A DNA stretch of 64,000 bases, taken from assembly GCA_027494165.1 (NCBI GenBank), contig JAOSJM010000001.1, forward strand, positions 620,001 to 684,000. The letters are read 5' to 3'. Under the pieces are notes generated by a model that saw only the letters and a list, made by a program, of their open reading frames with translations, was not told the DNA's origin and ran no database searches. Each line of letters opens with the position of its first letter. Position 1 is the first letter of the stretch. Source of the stretch: Acidimicrobiia bacterium. GTDB lineage: Bacteria > Actinomycetota > Acidimicrobiia > IMCC26256 > JAOSJM01. Shown one piece after another: positions 18,118-27,755 of the stretch. The position numbers were made by a program, and so were the translations under genes.

Positions 18118-20482
18118 ATGACGGTGACGCGACCTTCGGTGTCCCTCGGCACGCTCCAGTGCTACCGGCGGGCGGCCAACTACCTGTCGGCCGCCCAGAT
18201 CTACCTGCGTGACAACTGCCTGCTCGAGGAGCCGCTGCGGCCCGAGCACCTCAAGCCCCGCCTGCTCGGCCACTGGGGCACCTGTCCGGGGCTCAACCTG
18301 ATGTACGCCGGGTTGAACCGCCTCGTCCTGGACCGCGACGCCGAGGTGCTCCTCGTCACGGGACCCGGTCACGGGGCCCCGGCGGGGCTGGCCAACCTCT
18401 GGCTCGAGGGGTCGCTCGGCGAGGTCCACTCCGACCTCACCCACGACCGGGCCGGGCTGTTCCGCCTCGTGCGGTCCTTCTCCTGGCCCGGAGGGTTCGC
18501 GAGCCACCTCACCCCGGAGCTCCCGGGCCAGATCCACGAGGGCGGAGAGCTCGGCTACGCGCTGGCGACCGCCTTCGGCGCCGCCTTCGACAACCCCGAG
18601 CTGACGGTGGCCTGCATCGTCGGCGACGGCGAGGCCGAGACCGGACCCACCGCCACCGCGTGGCACTCCACGAAGTTCCTCGACCCGGTCGGGGACGGAG
18701 CCGTCCTGCCGATGCTGCACCTCAACGGGTACAAGATCGCCAGCCCGACCATCTACGGGACCATGGACGACACCGAGCTCCGGCGGCTCTTCGAGGGCTT
18801 CGGGTGGCGCCCGCGCATCGTCGCCGCCGAGGAGGACCTCGACGAGCTCGACGCCCGGCTGGCCGACGCGATCGACTGGGCCCACGACGAGATCCGGGAC
18901 CTGCAGGAGGGCGCCCGGTCGTCGGGCCGGCGGCCGGTCCGCCCGGCCTGGCCGATGCTCGTCGTCCGCTCGCCGAAGGGCTGGACCGGCATCGACGAGC
19001 TCGACGGTCGCCCGATCGAGGGCAGCTTCCGCTCCCACCAGGTGCCGGCCATCGACGCCGCCGAGAACCCCCGCCCACCTGGCCCGGCTCGAGGAGTGGC
19101 TCCGCTCGTACCGGCCCGAGGAGCTCTTCGACGAGCACGGCCGGCCCGTCCCCGAGGTGCTGGCCCTGGTCCCACCGGGCGATCGGCGCATCGGGATGAA
19201 CCCGCACGGGAACGGCGGGCGGTTGCGGGTCCGGCTCGAGCTCCCGCGGCTCGCCGATCACGAGGTGGACGTCCCCTCGCCGGGGGGTGTGACGCTCAGC
19301 GCGCTCGAGGCGGCGGGGAGGTACCTCGCCGACGTGGTCGAGGCCGGGGCGAACCGCCGGCGCTTCCTCGTGGCCTGCCCCGACGAGCTCGAGTCGAACA
19401 AGCTCGGCGCGCTCCTCCACGTGACCGGCCGGCGCTACCTCTGGCCCCACTCGTCCGACGACTCGACCCTCACGCCCGACGGGAGGGTGCTCGAGGTGCT
19501 CTCCGAGCACCAGTGCCAGGGCTGGCTCCAGGGCTACCTGCTGACCGGCCGGCACGGGGTGTTCCCGTGCTACGAGGCGTTCGTCGAGATCGTCGACGGC
19601 ATGGCCAACCAGTACGCGAAGTTCCTGAAGGTGGCCCGCGAGCTCCCGTGGCGGGCGCCGGTCTCGTCGTTCAACTACCTGCTCACCTCGGACGGCTGGC
19701 GCCAGGAGCACAACGGCTACTCCCACCAGGGTCCCGGGTTCATCAACAGCATGCTCAACAAGAAGGCGTCGGTGACCCGGATCTACCTTCCGCCCGACGC
19801 CAACTGCCTGCTCGCCACCCTGGAGCGCTGCCTCACGTCCACCGACTCCATGAACCTGGTCGTGTGCAGCAAGCAGCCGCTCCCGCAGTGGCTGAGCATG
19901 CCGGAGGCCCGCGCCCACTGCGCCGCGGGCGCGTCGACCTGGACGTGGGCGTCGCCGCGCGACGACGGCGATCCCGACGTCGTGCTCGCCGGGGCCGGGA
20001 CCATCCCCATGATCGAGGTGCTGGCCGCCGCGCACCTGCTGCGGGAGGACCTGCCCGACCTCCGGGTCCGGGTCGTGAACGTCACCGACCTGCTCTCCCT
20101 CGAGAGCCCGGCCGACCACCCCCACGGCCTCTCCGACGAGGAGTTCCGGACCCTCTTCACCCCCGACCGGCCGGTGATCTTCTTCTTCCATGGCTACCCG
20201 TCGGCCATCCACCAGCTCGTGCACCACCGTCCCGAGCCGGAGCGGTTCCACGTCCGCGGGTACATCGAGGAGGGGACGACCACGACGCCCTTCGACCTGC
20301 TCGTGGCCAACGAGGCGAGCCGCTACCACCTGGCCGTCGCCGCGCTCCAGCGGGCCCGCGGCATGGCGAGCATCGGCGGCCGGCTCGTGGAGGAGTACCA
20401 CCAGCGGCTCCTGGCCCACCGCCGCTACATCCTCGAGCACGGGGTCGACCCGCCCGAGGTGAGGGACTGGACCTGGTCCTGA
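18118..20482 (+). pseudogene. xfp: Xylulose-5-phosphate/fructose-6-phosphate phosphoketolase, one frameshift (probable sequence error)
   Basis: A thiamine-diphosphate enzyme cleaving xylulose-5-P or fructose-6-P with phosphate to acetyl-phosphate. The N-terminal part includes GHWGTCPGLNLMYAGLNRL, GPGHGAP and SFSWPGGFASHLTPELPG, as well as the ThDP motif GDGEAETGP. At the five C of 19068-19072 the frame shifts; the second half has [37 protein letters not shown] sequence, DANCLL and [13 protein letters not shown]. Removing one C restores ~788 residues, full family length. GAGGGGAGG precedes ATG 18118. It converges on the trehalose synthase gene. Confidence 0.93.
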
Positions 20483-20541
20483 GGGCCCCTGAGGGCTGTC
20501 GAGGGTCCCGGCTCCGCGGGACTCGTCCCCCCTCCCCGGTT

Positions 20542-20663
20542 GGTGCGGTTCCGGGGTCCTGGGCCCCGATTCCGCGCCGACCGGGCCAGGCTGGTCACGC
20601 GGGGCCCGTCCCCCTCCCCCCGGGTTGGTGCGGTTCCGGGGTCCTGGGCCCCGATTCCGCGCC
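20542..20663. repeat. Two copies of the dispersed palindrome between convergent genes
   Basis: Copies lie at 20542-20578 and 20627-20663, 85 bp apart. Each has outer stem GGTGCGG/CCGCGCC, a small internal loop and inner stem CGGGG/CCCCG. They match the units at 9501-9862, but the outer stem differs at two bases in a way that keeps or adds pairs (C to T gives a G.T pair; C.C becomes G.C). They fill the gap between phosphoketolase (+) and trehalose synthase (-), where bidirectional terminators would be expected. No gene is seen in this 263-bp gap. Confidence 0.8.
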
Positions 20664-20745
20664 GACCGCGAGATGAGGCGGGCCCGGGGACTCGGCATGA
20701 GGCCGTCCCTCGGACTCGGGGACGAGGCCGTCCCGGGGCCGGGGG

Positions 20746-22182
20746 TCAGCCGGTCCGGACGGTGCCGCGCAGGAACCGGTCGGGGTCGGCGAGGAACTCC
20801 CGGCGGCACGTGGGCGAGCAGAACAGGTGCTCCCCGCCGCGCCACGTGGCCCGCCACGCCTCCGCCGGGTCGACGATGATCCCGCAGACCGGGTCCCGCA
20901 CCTCGCCGTCGAGCCCGCTCGCGGCGGCGTGGGCGAACGCCGGGCCCCGCTCGAGCAGCAGCGAGTAGAGACGGAGCTCGTCGGACAGGAGCCGCGTGAG
21001 CAGGAAGCGCTCGCGCACGTGCTGCCGGCCGCAGTTCCCCAGCAGCTCGGCCTGGTCGGGGTTCCGGAGGAGCCGCAGCGTCTGCTCGGCGCACTCCTCG
21101 ACCGAGTCGACGAGGAAGCCGCCGCACTCCTCGGGGATCTGGAGGGGGATCCCGCCGGCCCGCCCGGCCACCACGGGCGTCCCCTTCCAGAGGCTCTCCG
21201 GAGACGACGAGGCCGAAGCCCTCGCGGATGGACTTCTGGATGACCACGTCGGCCAGCCGCTGGAAGGCGTTCACCTCGATGTTGCCCACGCCGGTGAGGT
21301 TGGTGAACAGGTGGATCTCGGGGTCGTCGGCCGAGGCGTCCTGGATCTGGCGGTACACGTCCCAGCCCTCGGGGTCGTCGAGCGCCATCGATCCGACCAG
21401 CGCGAGCTGGAGGTCGGGCACCTCCTCCTTCAGGAGCCGGTAGACCGCGATCACCCCCAGGGGGTCCTTCCAGGGGTCGAAGCGCGACACCTGGCAGATG
21501 AGCGGCCGGTCCAGCTCGATGCCGATCCAGCGCAGCACCCGTTGGGCCAGGTGCTCGCCGAGCTCGATGTTCTTGGGGCTCTCGGGGTCGATGGCCGGGG
21601 GGACGATCTCGATGCGCCCGATCGGGAAGCCGGGCGGTACGAAGCCGCCGAGCGTGAACACCCCGGCGTCGTAGTCGTCGAGGAACGGGCGGAGGCGGTC
21701 CCAGACGTCGGGGTTCGGCTCGGAGGTGTCGACGTGGCACCGCCACACCCACTGGCCGCCACCGCGACCGGCGAGGCCGGGGAGCGCGAGGGGCTGGGGG
21801 TCGTGGACCACGACGACGTCGTGGTCGGTCTCGAGCTTGCGGGCGTTCTCCCGCGAGGTCTCGAGGTACGTCTCCCACTGCTCGTCGGAGACGCCCTCGG
21901 CCGCGCCCTGGAGCCCGTTGTGGATCGCCTTCGTGGTGGAGAAGAAGTCGCCGTCCCCGGTGATGAGCTTCCAGTCCGCGGCGATGCCGAGGTCGCGCAG
22001 CAGGGGGACCTGGGAGCGGAGCAGCTCGGCCACGCCCCCGCCGTAGGGCGTGGCGTTGACGTGGAGGACGCGCAGGCCGTGCAGCGGACCGGCCAGCTCG
22101 CGCAGGTCGTCCACGGCCCGGTCGCCGGCGCTGGCCCGGTAGTCGTCGATGTGCTGGGTGCCGATGTCGACCGATCGCAGCA
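20746..22182 (-). pseudogene. treT: TreT-like trehalose synthase (GT4) with C-terminal YHS domain, one frameshift (probable sequence error)
   Basis: A GT-B glycosyltransferase of the trehalose-synthase type, which joins NDP-glucose and glucose. Landmarks: [17 protein letters not shown] at the N-terminus, [23 protein letters not shown], then [12 protein letters not shown]. The frame breaks near 21198-21202; the other frame resumes with [18 protein letters not shown]. After the glycosyltransferase a YHS-like metal-binding module is fused ([10 protein letters not shown]...[15 protein letters not shown]), unusual for TreT. The corrected length is ~478 residues. AGGAG precedes ATG 22182. The opposite-strand neighbour is phosphoketolase; together they suggest central sugar-phosphate and storage/compatible-solute metabolism. 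Confidence 0.85.
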
Positions 22183-22290
22183 TGGGCTCGGCTCCTGGTC
22201 CGGCGTCTCCGGGCGGCCGCCGGGCGTTCGGGACCGACGTGCGGCCGCGGGCGGTCACCTCGGTGCGGCGACGCGGGCCCTCGCCGTCGA

Positions 22291-22300
22291 ACGATAGGGT
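22291..22300. promoter_or_regulatory. Overlapping divergent -10 boxes for treT and the thioesterase gene
   Basis: The decamer ACGATAGGGT reads TAGGGT on plus (22295-22300) and TATCGT on minus (22296-22291). Both fit TANNNT. Each would give a leader carrying the gene's ribosome site (treT) or lead to ATG 22344. The overlap implies mutually exclusive polymerase binding. Confidence 0.4.
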
Positions 22301-22343
22301 GTCGGCCCACCGGTGCGAGATCGCCCTCGAACCGGGCACGATC

Positions 22344-23045
22344 ATGGAGCACACCGCCGAACCCCCCGGGGAGCCGAGGGCCGACGTCGTCGACGGTCAC
22401 GGCCCCCACGCCGCCCAGCGGCCCTCGACCGACCTCGCCCGGCTCGTCGAGGAGCTCCGGTCCCTCATCGACCAGGTCGCCCGCACCGAGGCGCCCACGC
22501 CGGCGCTCGAGGCCGCGACGGCCGCGGTGCGCCAGGCGTCGGCCGTCCTCGCCCCCCACACCCCCTCCTGGGCCCCGTCGATCTACGCCCGCATCGGGCC
22601 GATGGTCCAGCCCCAGGACTTCTTCCCGTTCAGCCCCGTCATCGGGCGGTGGAACCCGCTGGCCCCGCCGCTCACCTTCGAGATCGGGGAGGACCGGGTG
22701 GTGCGGGGAGCCGGGGTCCTCGGGGCCGCCTACGAGGGACCGCCCGGCTGCGTGCACGGTGGGATGGTGGCCGAGATCCTCGACGAGCTGTGCGGCTGCG
22801 CCGCCATCGCCGGAGGCGCGCCCGGGATGACCGGCACGCTCACGATCAGGTACCGCAACCCCACGCCGCTGCACACCGAGCTGACGCTCGAGGCCCGCCT
22901 CGCCGAGGTGGAGGGGCGCAAGAGCCGGGTGGTGGGGTCCATCTCGGCGGGCGGGGTCGTGTGCGCCGAGGCGGAGGGGATCTTCATCAAGGTCGACCGA
23001 TCGAGGTTCGCCGGGCTCCTCGAGGTGGCGCCCGAGGAGCGCTGA
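22344..23045 (+). CDS. PaaI/4HBT-type hotdog thioesterase
   Basis: A 233-residue protein. About 85 N-terminal residues (Pro/Ala-rich, then a helix) precede a single hotdog domain with the acyl-CoA thioesterase signature [18 protein letters not shown], followed by [22 protein letters not shown]. It probably hydrolyses an acyl-CoA or aryl-CoA; the substrate is unknown. ATG 22344 gives the family-like N-terminus. It is divergent from treT and followed by a hypothetical gene after 24 bp, possibly co-transcribed. Confidence 0.82.
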   Translation: MEHTAEPPGEPRADVVDGHGPHAAQRPSTDLARLVEELRSLIDQVARTEAPTPALEAATAAVRQASAVLAPHTPSWAPSIYARIGPMVQPQDFFPFSPVIGRWNPLAPPLTFEIGEDRVVRGAGVLGAAYEGPPGCVHGGMVAEILDELCGCAAIAGGAPGMTGTLTIRYRNPTPLHTELTLEARLAEVEGRKSRVVGSISAGGVVCAEAEGIFIKVDRSRFAGLLEVAPEER

Positions 23046-23069
23046 GCCGCGCGTCCGAGGGGAGGAGCG

Positions 23070-23630
23070 CTGGACGGACCGGATCCCGACCTCGCCGGCG
23101 CGGCGGCCGAGGCCCGTGAGGCCTGGCGGGCCGAGGAGGAGGAGTACGGGAGGGCCGCGGCGCAGCGGTGGGCCCATGGGCGCACGCTGCTCGACGTCGC
23201 CACCGAGCTGCTCCACCGGGGCGACACGGTGGCGGTGACCGCGGCGGGGGTCACCCACGTCGGGACGGTGGCCGACGCCGCCGGCGACGTCGTCGTCCTC
23301 GACACGGCCTCTGGAGCCGTCGACGTGCACGTGGTGACCGCGTCCGGAGGCGGGGCGGCAGGTCCGGCGGTCCCGCTGCTCCTTCGGGTCGTCGAGCGGG
23401 CGCGCTCGGGCGGCGGCCGGGGCGACCCCCGCGGGGCGGGTTCCGGGCCCGGCTCCTCGAGCGCGAGGTCGAGGGCGCTCCGGTCGTCGTCGGCGTCGCG
23501 ACGCCCCCCGAGGAGCCTGCGCGGGATCCTCACGGTCGGGCGCGACCACGTCTGCGTGCGCGACCGCGACGGCGTCGAGACCTTCGTCCCCCTCGCGTGG
23601 GTGGCCTGGGTCCGCGCCGCCGACGGGTGA
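23070..23630 (+). CDS. Conserved-looking hypothetical protein, apparent CTG start
   Basis: The open frame starts right after a strong ribosome site (GAGGGGAGGAG, 23056-23066) at CTG 23070. The first ATG/GTG/TTG in frame is GTG 23229, which would discard ~53 plausible residues (LDGPDPDLAGAAAEAREAW..., then RTLLDVATELLHRGDTV). The 186-residue product has an acidic-helical N-terminus, a small beta-rich middle (VTHVGTVADAAGDVVVLDT), an Arg/Ser-rich linker and a C-terminal DHVCVRDRDGVETFVPLAWVAWV. No function is recognised. Either CTG is the real start or an upstream base error hides one. Confidence 0.6.
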   Translation: MDGPDPDLAGAAAEAREAWRAEEEEYGRAAAQRWAHGRTLLDVATELLHRGDTVAVTAAGVTHVGTVADAAGDVVVLDTASGAVDVHVVTASGGGAAGPAVPLLLRVVERARSGGGRGDPRGAGSGPGSSSARSRALRSSSASRRPPRSLRGILTVGRDHVCVRDRDGVETFVPLAWVAWVRAADG

Positions 23631-23640
23631 GGCGGGGACC

Positions 23641-25134
23641 TCACCTCAGCGTCGCCGCCACCCCCGTCGCGAGTCCCGACGCGGCTCTCGCCCCGGGGCC
23701 CCCACGGGCCGGCTCGGGAGCCGCGACCGGTCCGTTGCGTCCTCCCGTCGCCACGAAGCTCACGCAGTCGCCCTGGTTGCGGAATGCGAGGGCGGTGTAG
23801 CGGGTCCATCCCTCCTCGAGGCAGTCGGACCTCGCGGTGGGGGCGGCCGGGGCCGGGCAGGGCTCGCCGGCGGCGAACGGCTCGCTGAGCCAGGGGGCGA
23901 CAGCCACGGAGGCGCCCACCACCGGGTCGCCGGAGCCGGGCCCGGCGCCCGAGGGTCCGTCGGGCGCGCCCCACCAGTTGCACTCGAGCTCCACGGTCTC
24001 GGCCCCCTCGTAGACGGCGCCCCGTGCGTTGCCGGCCACGTCGTTGCGGGAGATCCGGTTCGTGGAGACGGTGCCGGGGTACTGGTCGTCGCTCACGTAG
24101 AGCGCCGGGCCGGAGAGGAGCATCCCGTTGCCGGTGAAGGTGTTGTGCTCGACGGTGTTGTCCTGGGCGCCGCGGTCGGGGTCGTCGGCCCCGCCGTAAC
24201 CGGTGAGCGCGAGGCCGGCCCAGCCGTTGTCCCGGAAGGTGTTGCCGGTGATCCGGGTCCCGCGCGGCCCACCCTGCAGGCCGGCCCACGCGTTGGGCCC
24301 GAGCACGTTCTCGGCCACGACGCCCATGTCCACCGACGCCCGCCCGAGGTCCATCCCGAGGGTCCACCCCGACACGACGTTCCCCTCGATCCGCGGGGAG
24401 CGCGTCGCGCTCGGTCCCACGTTGCGGTCGCCGTCGGTGAGGAACCCCGACGTCGTCGACCCCGGCGCGCCGCGCAGCTCGTTGTCGACGAGCCAGAACC
24501 CGTCGTAGGGATCGGCGCCCAACGCGATCCCCTCTGCGAACGACGTGCCGGACTCGATCACGTTGCGGGCCAGCGTGACATCGGTCCCACCCCCCATGAG
24601 GCGGATGGTCCCGAGGAGGGGGCCCTCCACCCGGTTGCCGACGATCGAGAGCCCGTCGAGCGGTCCACCCGTGGCGGCGACCGCCTGATATCCGCCACGG
24701 AAGGTGAAGCCGTCGACGGAGGCGCCGGCGGCGCCGAGGCGGAGCGTGAGGAGGGTCCCGTACGGGGCGGTGACGACGGACTCCTCGCCGGTACGTCCCC
24801 GGGCGTCCGTCCCCGCCCGCGCGCCCAGCAGCGCGAGGGGCTTGTCGAGGACGAGGCGCTCGGCGTAGGTCCCCGGGGCGACGGCCACGGTGTCCCCGGC
24901 CCGGGCCTGGTGGATCCCGGTCTGGATCGTGTCGCACGGGTTCGTCGTGGTGCCGCACCCACCGGCGTCGGGGGTCGGGTCGGCCGCGTCGACGAGGACC
25001 GTGCTGGTGGCCGAAGCCGGCCGTGGGGCCGGGACCGCCATCGCGGCGAGGACCGCCACGACCGCCGTCGTGGCCACGATCGCCGCGACCGTCGCGCGGC
25101 GCCATCCGATCAGCCGGGTGCGGTCTTCTCGCAT
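23641..25134 (-). CDS. Secreted right-handed beta-helix protein
   Basis: A 497-residue exported protein. A basic N-terminus and hydrophobic core (about 12-35) end in AASA-like APRPASA, a Sec signal peptide. The body carries repeated parallel beta-helix turns with N-ladder motifs such as VGNRVEG, ARNVIES, EGNVVSG, TGNTFRDNGWAG and EHNTFTGNG. An opening segment NPCDTIQTGIHQARAGDTVAVAPGTY is typical of PbH1 proteins with carbohydrate-binding or lyase roles. The C-terminus includes W-x-F-RNQGDCVSFVATGG, a motif often seen at the end of actinobacterial secreted proteins. No catalytic residue could be assigned. A GGAGAGGGA site precedes ATG 25134. Confidence 0.8.
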   Translation of the reverse strand: MREDRTRLIGWRRATVAAIVATTAVVAVLAAMAVPAPRPASATSTVLVDAADPTPDAGGCGTTTNPCDTIQTGIHQARAGDTVAVAPGTYAERLVLDKPLALLGARAGTDARGRTGEESVVTAPYGTLLTLRLGAAGASVDGFTFRGGYQAVAATGGPLDGLSIVGNRVEGPLLGTIRLMGGGTDVTLARNVIESGTSFAEGIALGADPYDGFWLVDNELRGAPGSTTSGFLTDGDRNVGPSATRSPRIEGNVVSGWTLGMDLGRASVDMGVVAENVLGPNAWAGLQGGPRGTRITGNTFRDNGWAGLALTGYGGADDPDRGAQDNTVEHNTFTGNGMLLSGPALYVSDDQYPGTVSTNRISRNDVAGNARGAVYEGAETVELECNWWGAPDGPSGAGPGSGDPVVGASVAVAPWLSEPFAAGEPCPAPAAPTARSDCLEEGWTRYTALAFRNQGDCVSFVATGGRNGPVAAPEPARGGPGARAASGLATGVAATLR

Positions 25135-25322
25135 GTCGTCCCTCTCCGGCGGTCTTCCTGCCCGCGGACTGGGATGGGCCCGACGCAGCGCGCGTGACCC
25201 GTCGGGTTCCTCGACCGATCGCGACCCGGAACTTGAGGACCGGCCGGTTCGGCGCGGTCCCGACGAGTCGTGCGAATCGCCCGGCTGGCGGCGCCTCGGC
25301 GGGAGGTGGCCGCGAGGCGCGC

Positions 25323-25544
25323 TCAGCCCTCGGGCACCTCGGCGGGCGCTCCGGAGGCCTCGGAGGACGGGGAGCGGTCGACGCCCGGCTGCTCGGCGAG
25401 CCACTGGAGCAGCTCGTCGCGCAGGAAGCGCATCTCTCGCCCGCCGGGGAACCGGTGGCAGGGGATGCGCCCCTCGCGCACCATGCGCCGCAGGTACTCG
25501 ACGTGGACCTGGAGCAGTTCGGCCGCGAGCGCCGTGGTGAGCAC
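25323..25544 (-). CDS. Excisionase/MerR-like HTH_17 DNA-binding protein
   Basis: About 73 residues from GTG 25544. The core LTTALAAELLQVHVEYLRRMVREGRIPCHRFPGGREMRFLRDELLQWL is a winged-HTH of the excisionase family (helix-turn-helix, then Arg-rich wing), with a short acidic/Pro-rich tail. No ribosome site precedes the GTG. A run of six G at 25545-25550 may be one base short: with seven, an ATG at 25576 would come into frame and add MTGHPASDFPP. It lies next to the start of the Tad operon on the other strand and could regulate it, but single-HTH proteins of this kind also serve as directionality factors of mobile elements. Confidence 0.65.
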   Translation of the reverse strand: MLTTALAAELLQVHVEYLRRMVREGRIPCHRFPGGREMRFLRDELLQWLAEQPGVDRSPSSEASGAPAEVPEG

Positions 25545-25715
25545 GGGGGGAAGTCGCTCGCGGGGTGCCCGGTCATCACCGGCCAGGGTAGCCGGGCCGG
25601 GTCCGGGAGACGGGGACGGTCGCACCCGGAGGTGGTTCCGGCACAGCTTCGGGCACCCGGCCGGGAACCGGGCCACGCAGGGCACCTGGACCGGTCCGGG
25701 CCCGACTCGTACCTC

Positions 25716-25747
25716 TTGACCGATCCCGGACGTTCGGACACGATACG
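25716..25747 (+). promoter_or_regulatory. Putative Tad-operon promoter
   Basis: TTGACC (25716-25721) could be a -35 hexamer and GATACG (25742-25747) a weak -10, but the 20-nt spacer is long. It lies 86 nt before the first tad gene. The 256-bp gap shows no gene. Confidence 0.25.
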
Positions 25748-25832
25748 GCACGGACAGGCGGGTTCGGGCGATCCCGCCGGCCGAGGGCGCGAGCGGGGCG
25801 GAGACGCTCGCCGGGGCGCAGGGACGCGGACG

Positions 25833-26544
25833 ATGGTGGAAGCGGGCGCGGCGGGCCAGGCGGGTGCGGTCGTACCGGCGATGCCGCCGCGCCGGGGAGC
25901 ATCCACGTCCCTGCGGCGCGGCCCGTTCCGGCGCCTGTCGGCCGGGCACCTCGTGACGATGGCCGCCGGTCTCCTGGGAGCCACGCTCACGCTGGCCGCT
26001 CTGCGCTCCGCCGACCACCGGGTCGAGGTTGCCGTGGCGGCCACCGACCTGCGACCGGGCCGTGCCGTCACCGCCGACTCGTTCCGGTTCACCCGGGTGC
26101 GGATGGACGACGGCGTCCTGGACCGCATGGTCCGCCCCGAGGACGTCGCCGCGCTCGAAGGATCGGTGCTCCGCTCCTTCGTCGACGAGGGCGAGCCGGT
26201 GTCACGGGGCGACCTCCTGGCCCCGACCGGCGGCGGGGGCCGGGCCCTGGGCCTCCCCCGTCGAGGCGGAGCGGGCCGTCGGCGGCGAGCTCACCGCCGG
26301 TGACCGGATCGACGTCCTGGCCACCGATCCCGACGCCCCGGGCCTCGTCGTCGCCGACTTGCCGGTCCTCGAGGTGAAGCGGCCGAGCACCGGCGCGCTC
26401 GGTGGCACCGAGCGCGAGCTGTCGGTGATCGTCGGCGTCGACGAGGCGCAGGCGCTGGCCCTCGCCGCCGTGCTCGGCGGCGACGACTTCGTCCTCGTCC
26501 GGGCGACCGGCGCCCCGCCCGCGGGAGGCGCCGGTGACGGCTGA
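25833..26544 (+). pseudogene. CpaB/SAF-domain pilus assembly protein, one frameshift (probable sequence error)
   Basis: Flp pilus assembly protein of the CpaB/RcpC kind. One membrane helix (GHLVTMAAGLLGATLTLAAL) is followed by a SAF domain (VAATDLRPGRAVTADSFRF...GSVLRSFVDEGEPVSRGDLL). At GGG 26249-26251 one extra base shifts the frame; the remainder continues as SPVEAERAVGGELTAGDRIDVLATD and ends GGAGDG. The corrected length is ~237 residues. Its stop overlaps the next gene by 11 bp, and it opens the tad operon. Confidence 0.8.
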
Positions 26545-27755
26545 GCCCGAGATCGCGCTGGTCCTCTCGCCCGAGCCGTGGGTCGAGGCCCTGCACCGCT
26601 ACGTGACCGACCACGGGGGCGCCCGGGTCCGTCAGATGGTGGTCGACCCGGCGGTCCTGCTCGACGAGGCGTACGACGTGCTCGTCGTCAGCCACCGCTG
26701 GCCCGCGCTCACCCGGCCGCTCGTCGAGGCGCTGCACGCGCGGGGGCGCCGGATCCTGGGGGTGGTCGACCCCGGGGAGCCCGGCGGGCGGGGCTTCCTC
26801 GCCGGTCTCGGGGTCGACGCGACGGTCGACGCCGACGCCACGACGGGGGAGCTGGTCGAAGCCCTGGTGGGGCTGGGACCCGCCCGGTCGGCGGGCGCCG
26901 ATCCCCGTGGAGCCACGGGCCGGACCGACCGCAGCGAGCCCGACCACCCCCGACCGTGCGTCGTGGGGGGCCCGGCCGGGGCGGGCTCCACGGAGGTGGC
27001 CGTCCAGATCGCCGCGTGCCTGACGGCGCGGGGCGAGCGGGTGGTGCTCGTCGACGCCGACGACGTCGCCCCGTCGGTGGCGCCGCGCCTGGGGCTCCCC
27101 GTCGAGCCGAGCCTCCGCACCGCCGTCGACGCGGTCGAGCACGGCCTGGGCGACCTCGACGCTTCGCTGCTCCCGGGCCCGGACGGGTGCTTCGCCGTCG
27201 TCGCCGGACTGCCGAGCGTCACGGCCTGGTCCCAGGTGCGGCCGGGCGAGGTGCTCGACGTCCTGCGGACCCTCGCCCGCCGGTTCCGGGTCGTCGCGGA
27301 CACCGGGAGCCGGCTCGAGGACGTCGGCGCGGGAGGGCGGGCGCGCTACGGCATCACGCGCGCCGTGCTCGCCGGGGCCGGCTCGCTCGTCGGTGTGGGT
27401 GCGGCCGGCCCGGTCGGGGTCGTGCGCCTCCTCGACTGGGTGGCCGAGGTCCGGCTCCTCGCGCCGGAGGTCCCGCTCCACCTCGTCCTGAACCGCGCCG
27501 AGGGAGCCGTTCAAGCGGGCCGAGCTCGAGCACGAGGTCGTCCTCGCCGCCCGGCCCCTCACCCTCGACCTCCTGCCGCACGACCGCCGGGTGGAGGCGG
27601 CCTCGTGGAGCGGGGGCCTGGCCGCCCCGGGGCCCTTCACGCGGGCCGTCGACCGGCTCGCGGCCGCCGCCGTCCCGGCGCTCCACGACCGGGCCCGCCG
27701 CCCGGCCTTCCGCCATGCCGCCCCTCGGCGGCCGGCCCGGAGCGCGGCCTCGTGA
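26534..27755 (+). pseudogene. TadZ/CpaE-like atypical MinD/ParA ATPase, one frameshift (probable sequence error)
   Basis: The N-terminal ~115 residues look like a receiver-type domain (ALVLSPEPWVEALHRYV...VVSHRWPALTRPL). A ParA/MinD-like domain follows: the P-loop region reads GGPAGAGSTEVAVQ, without the lysine of the deviant Walker A, and VVLVDADDVAPSVAPRLGL is the switch region. At GGG 27504-27506 a missing G shifts the frame; the true tail PFKRAELEHEVVLAARPL...ends at TGA 27755. That stop overlaps the tadA GTG. As given, the frame runs straight into tadA, which would falsely suggest a fusion. TadZ localises the pilus machine at the pole. Confidence 0.78.

Noticed and set aside
25323..25544. 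Excisionase-like HTH as proof of a mobile element
   Set aside because: No integrase, attachment repeats or phage genes are nearby; the family also includes ordinary regulators.
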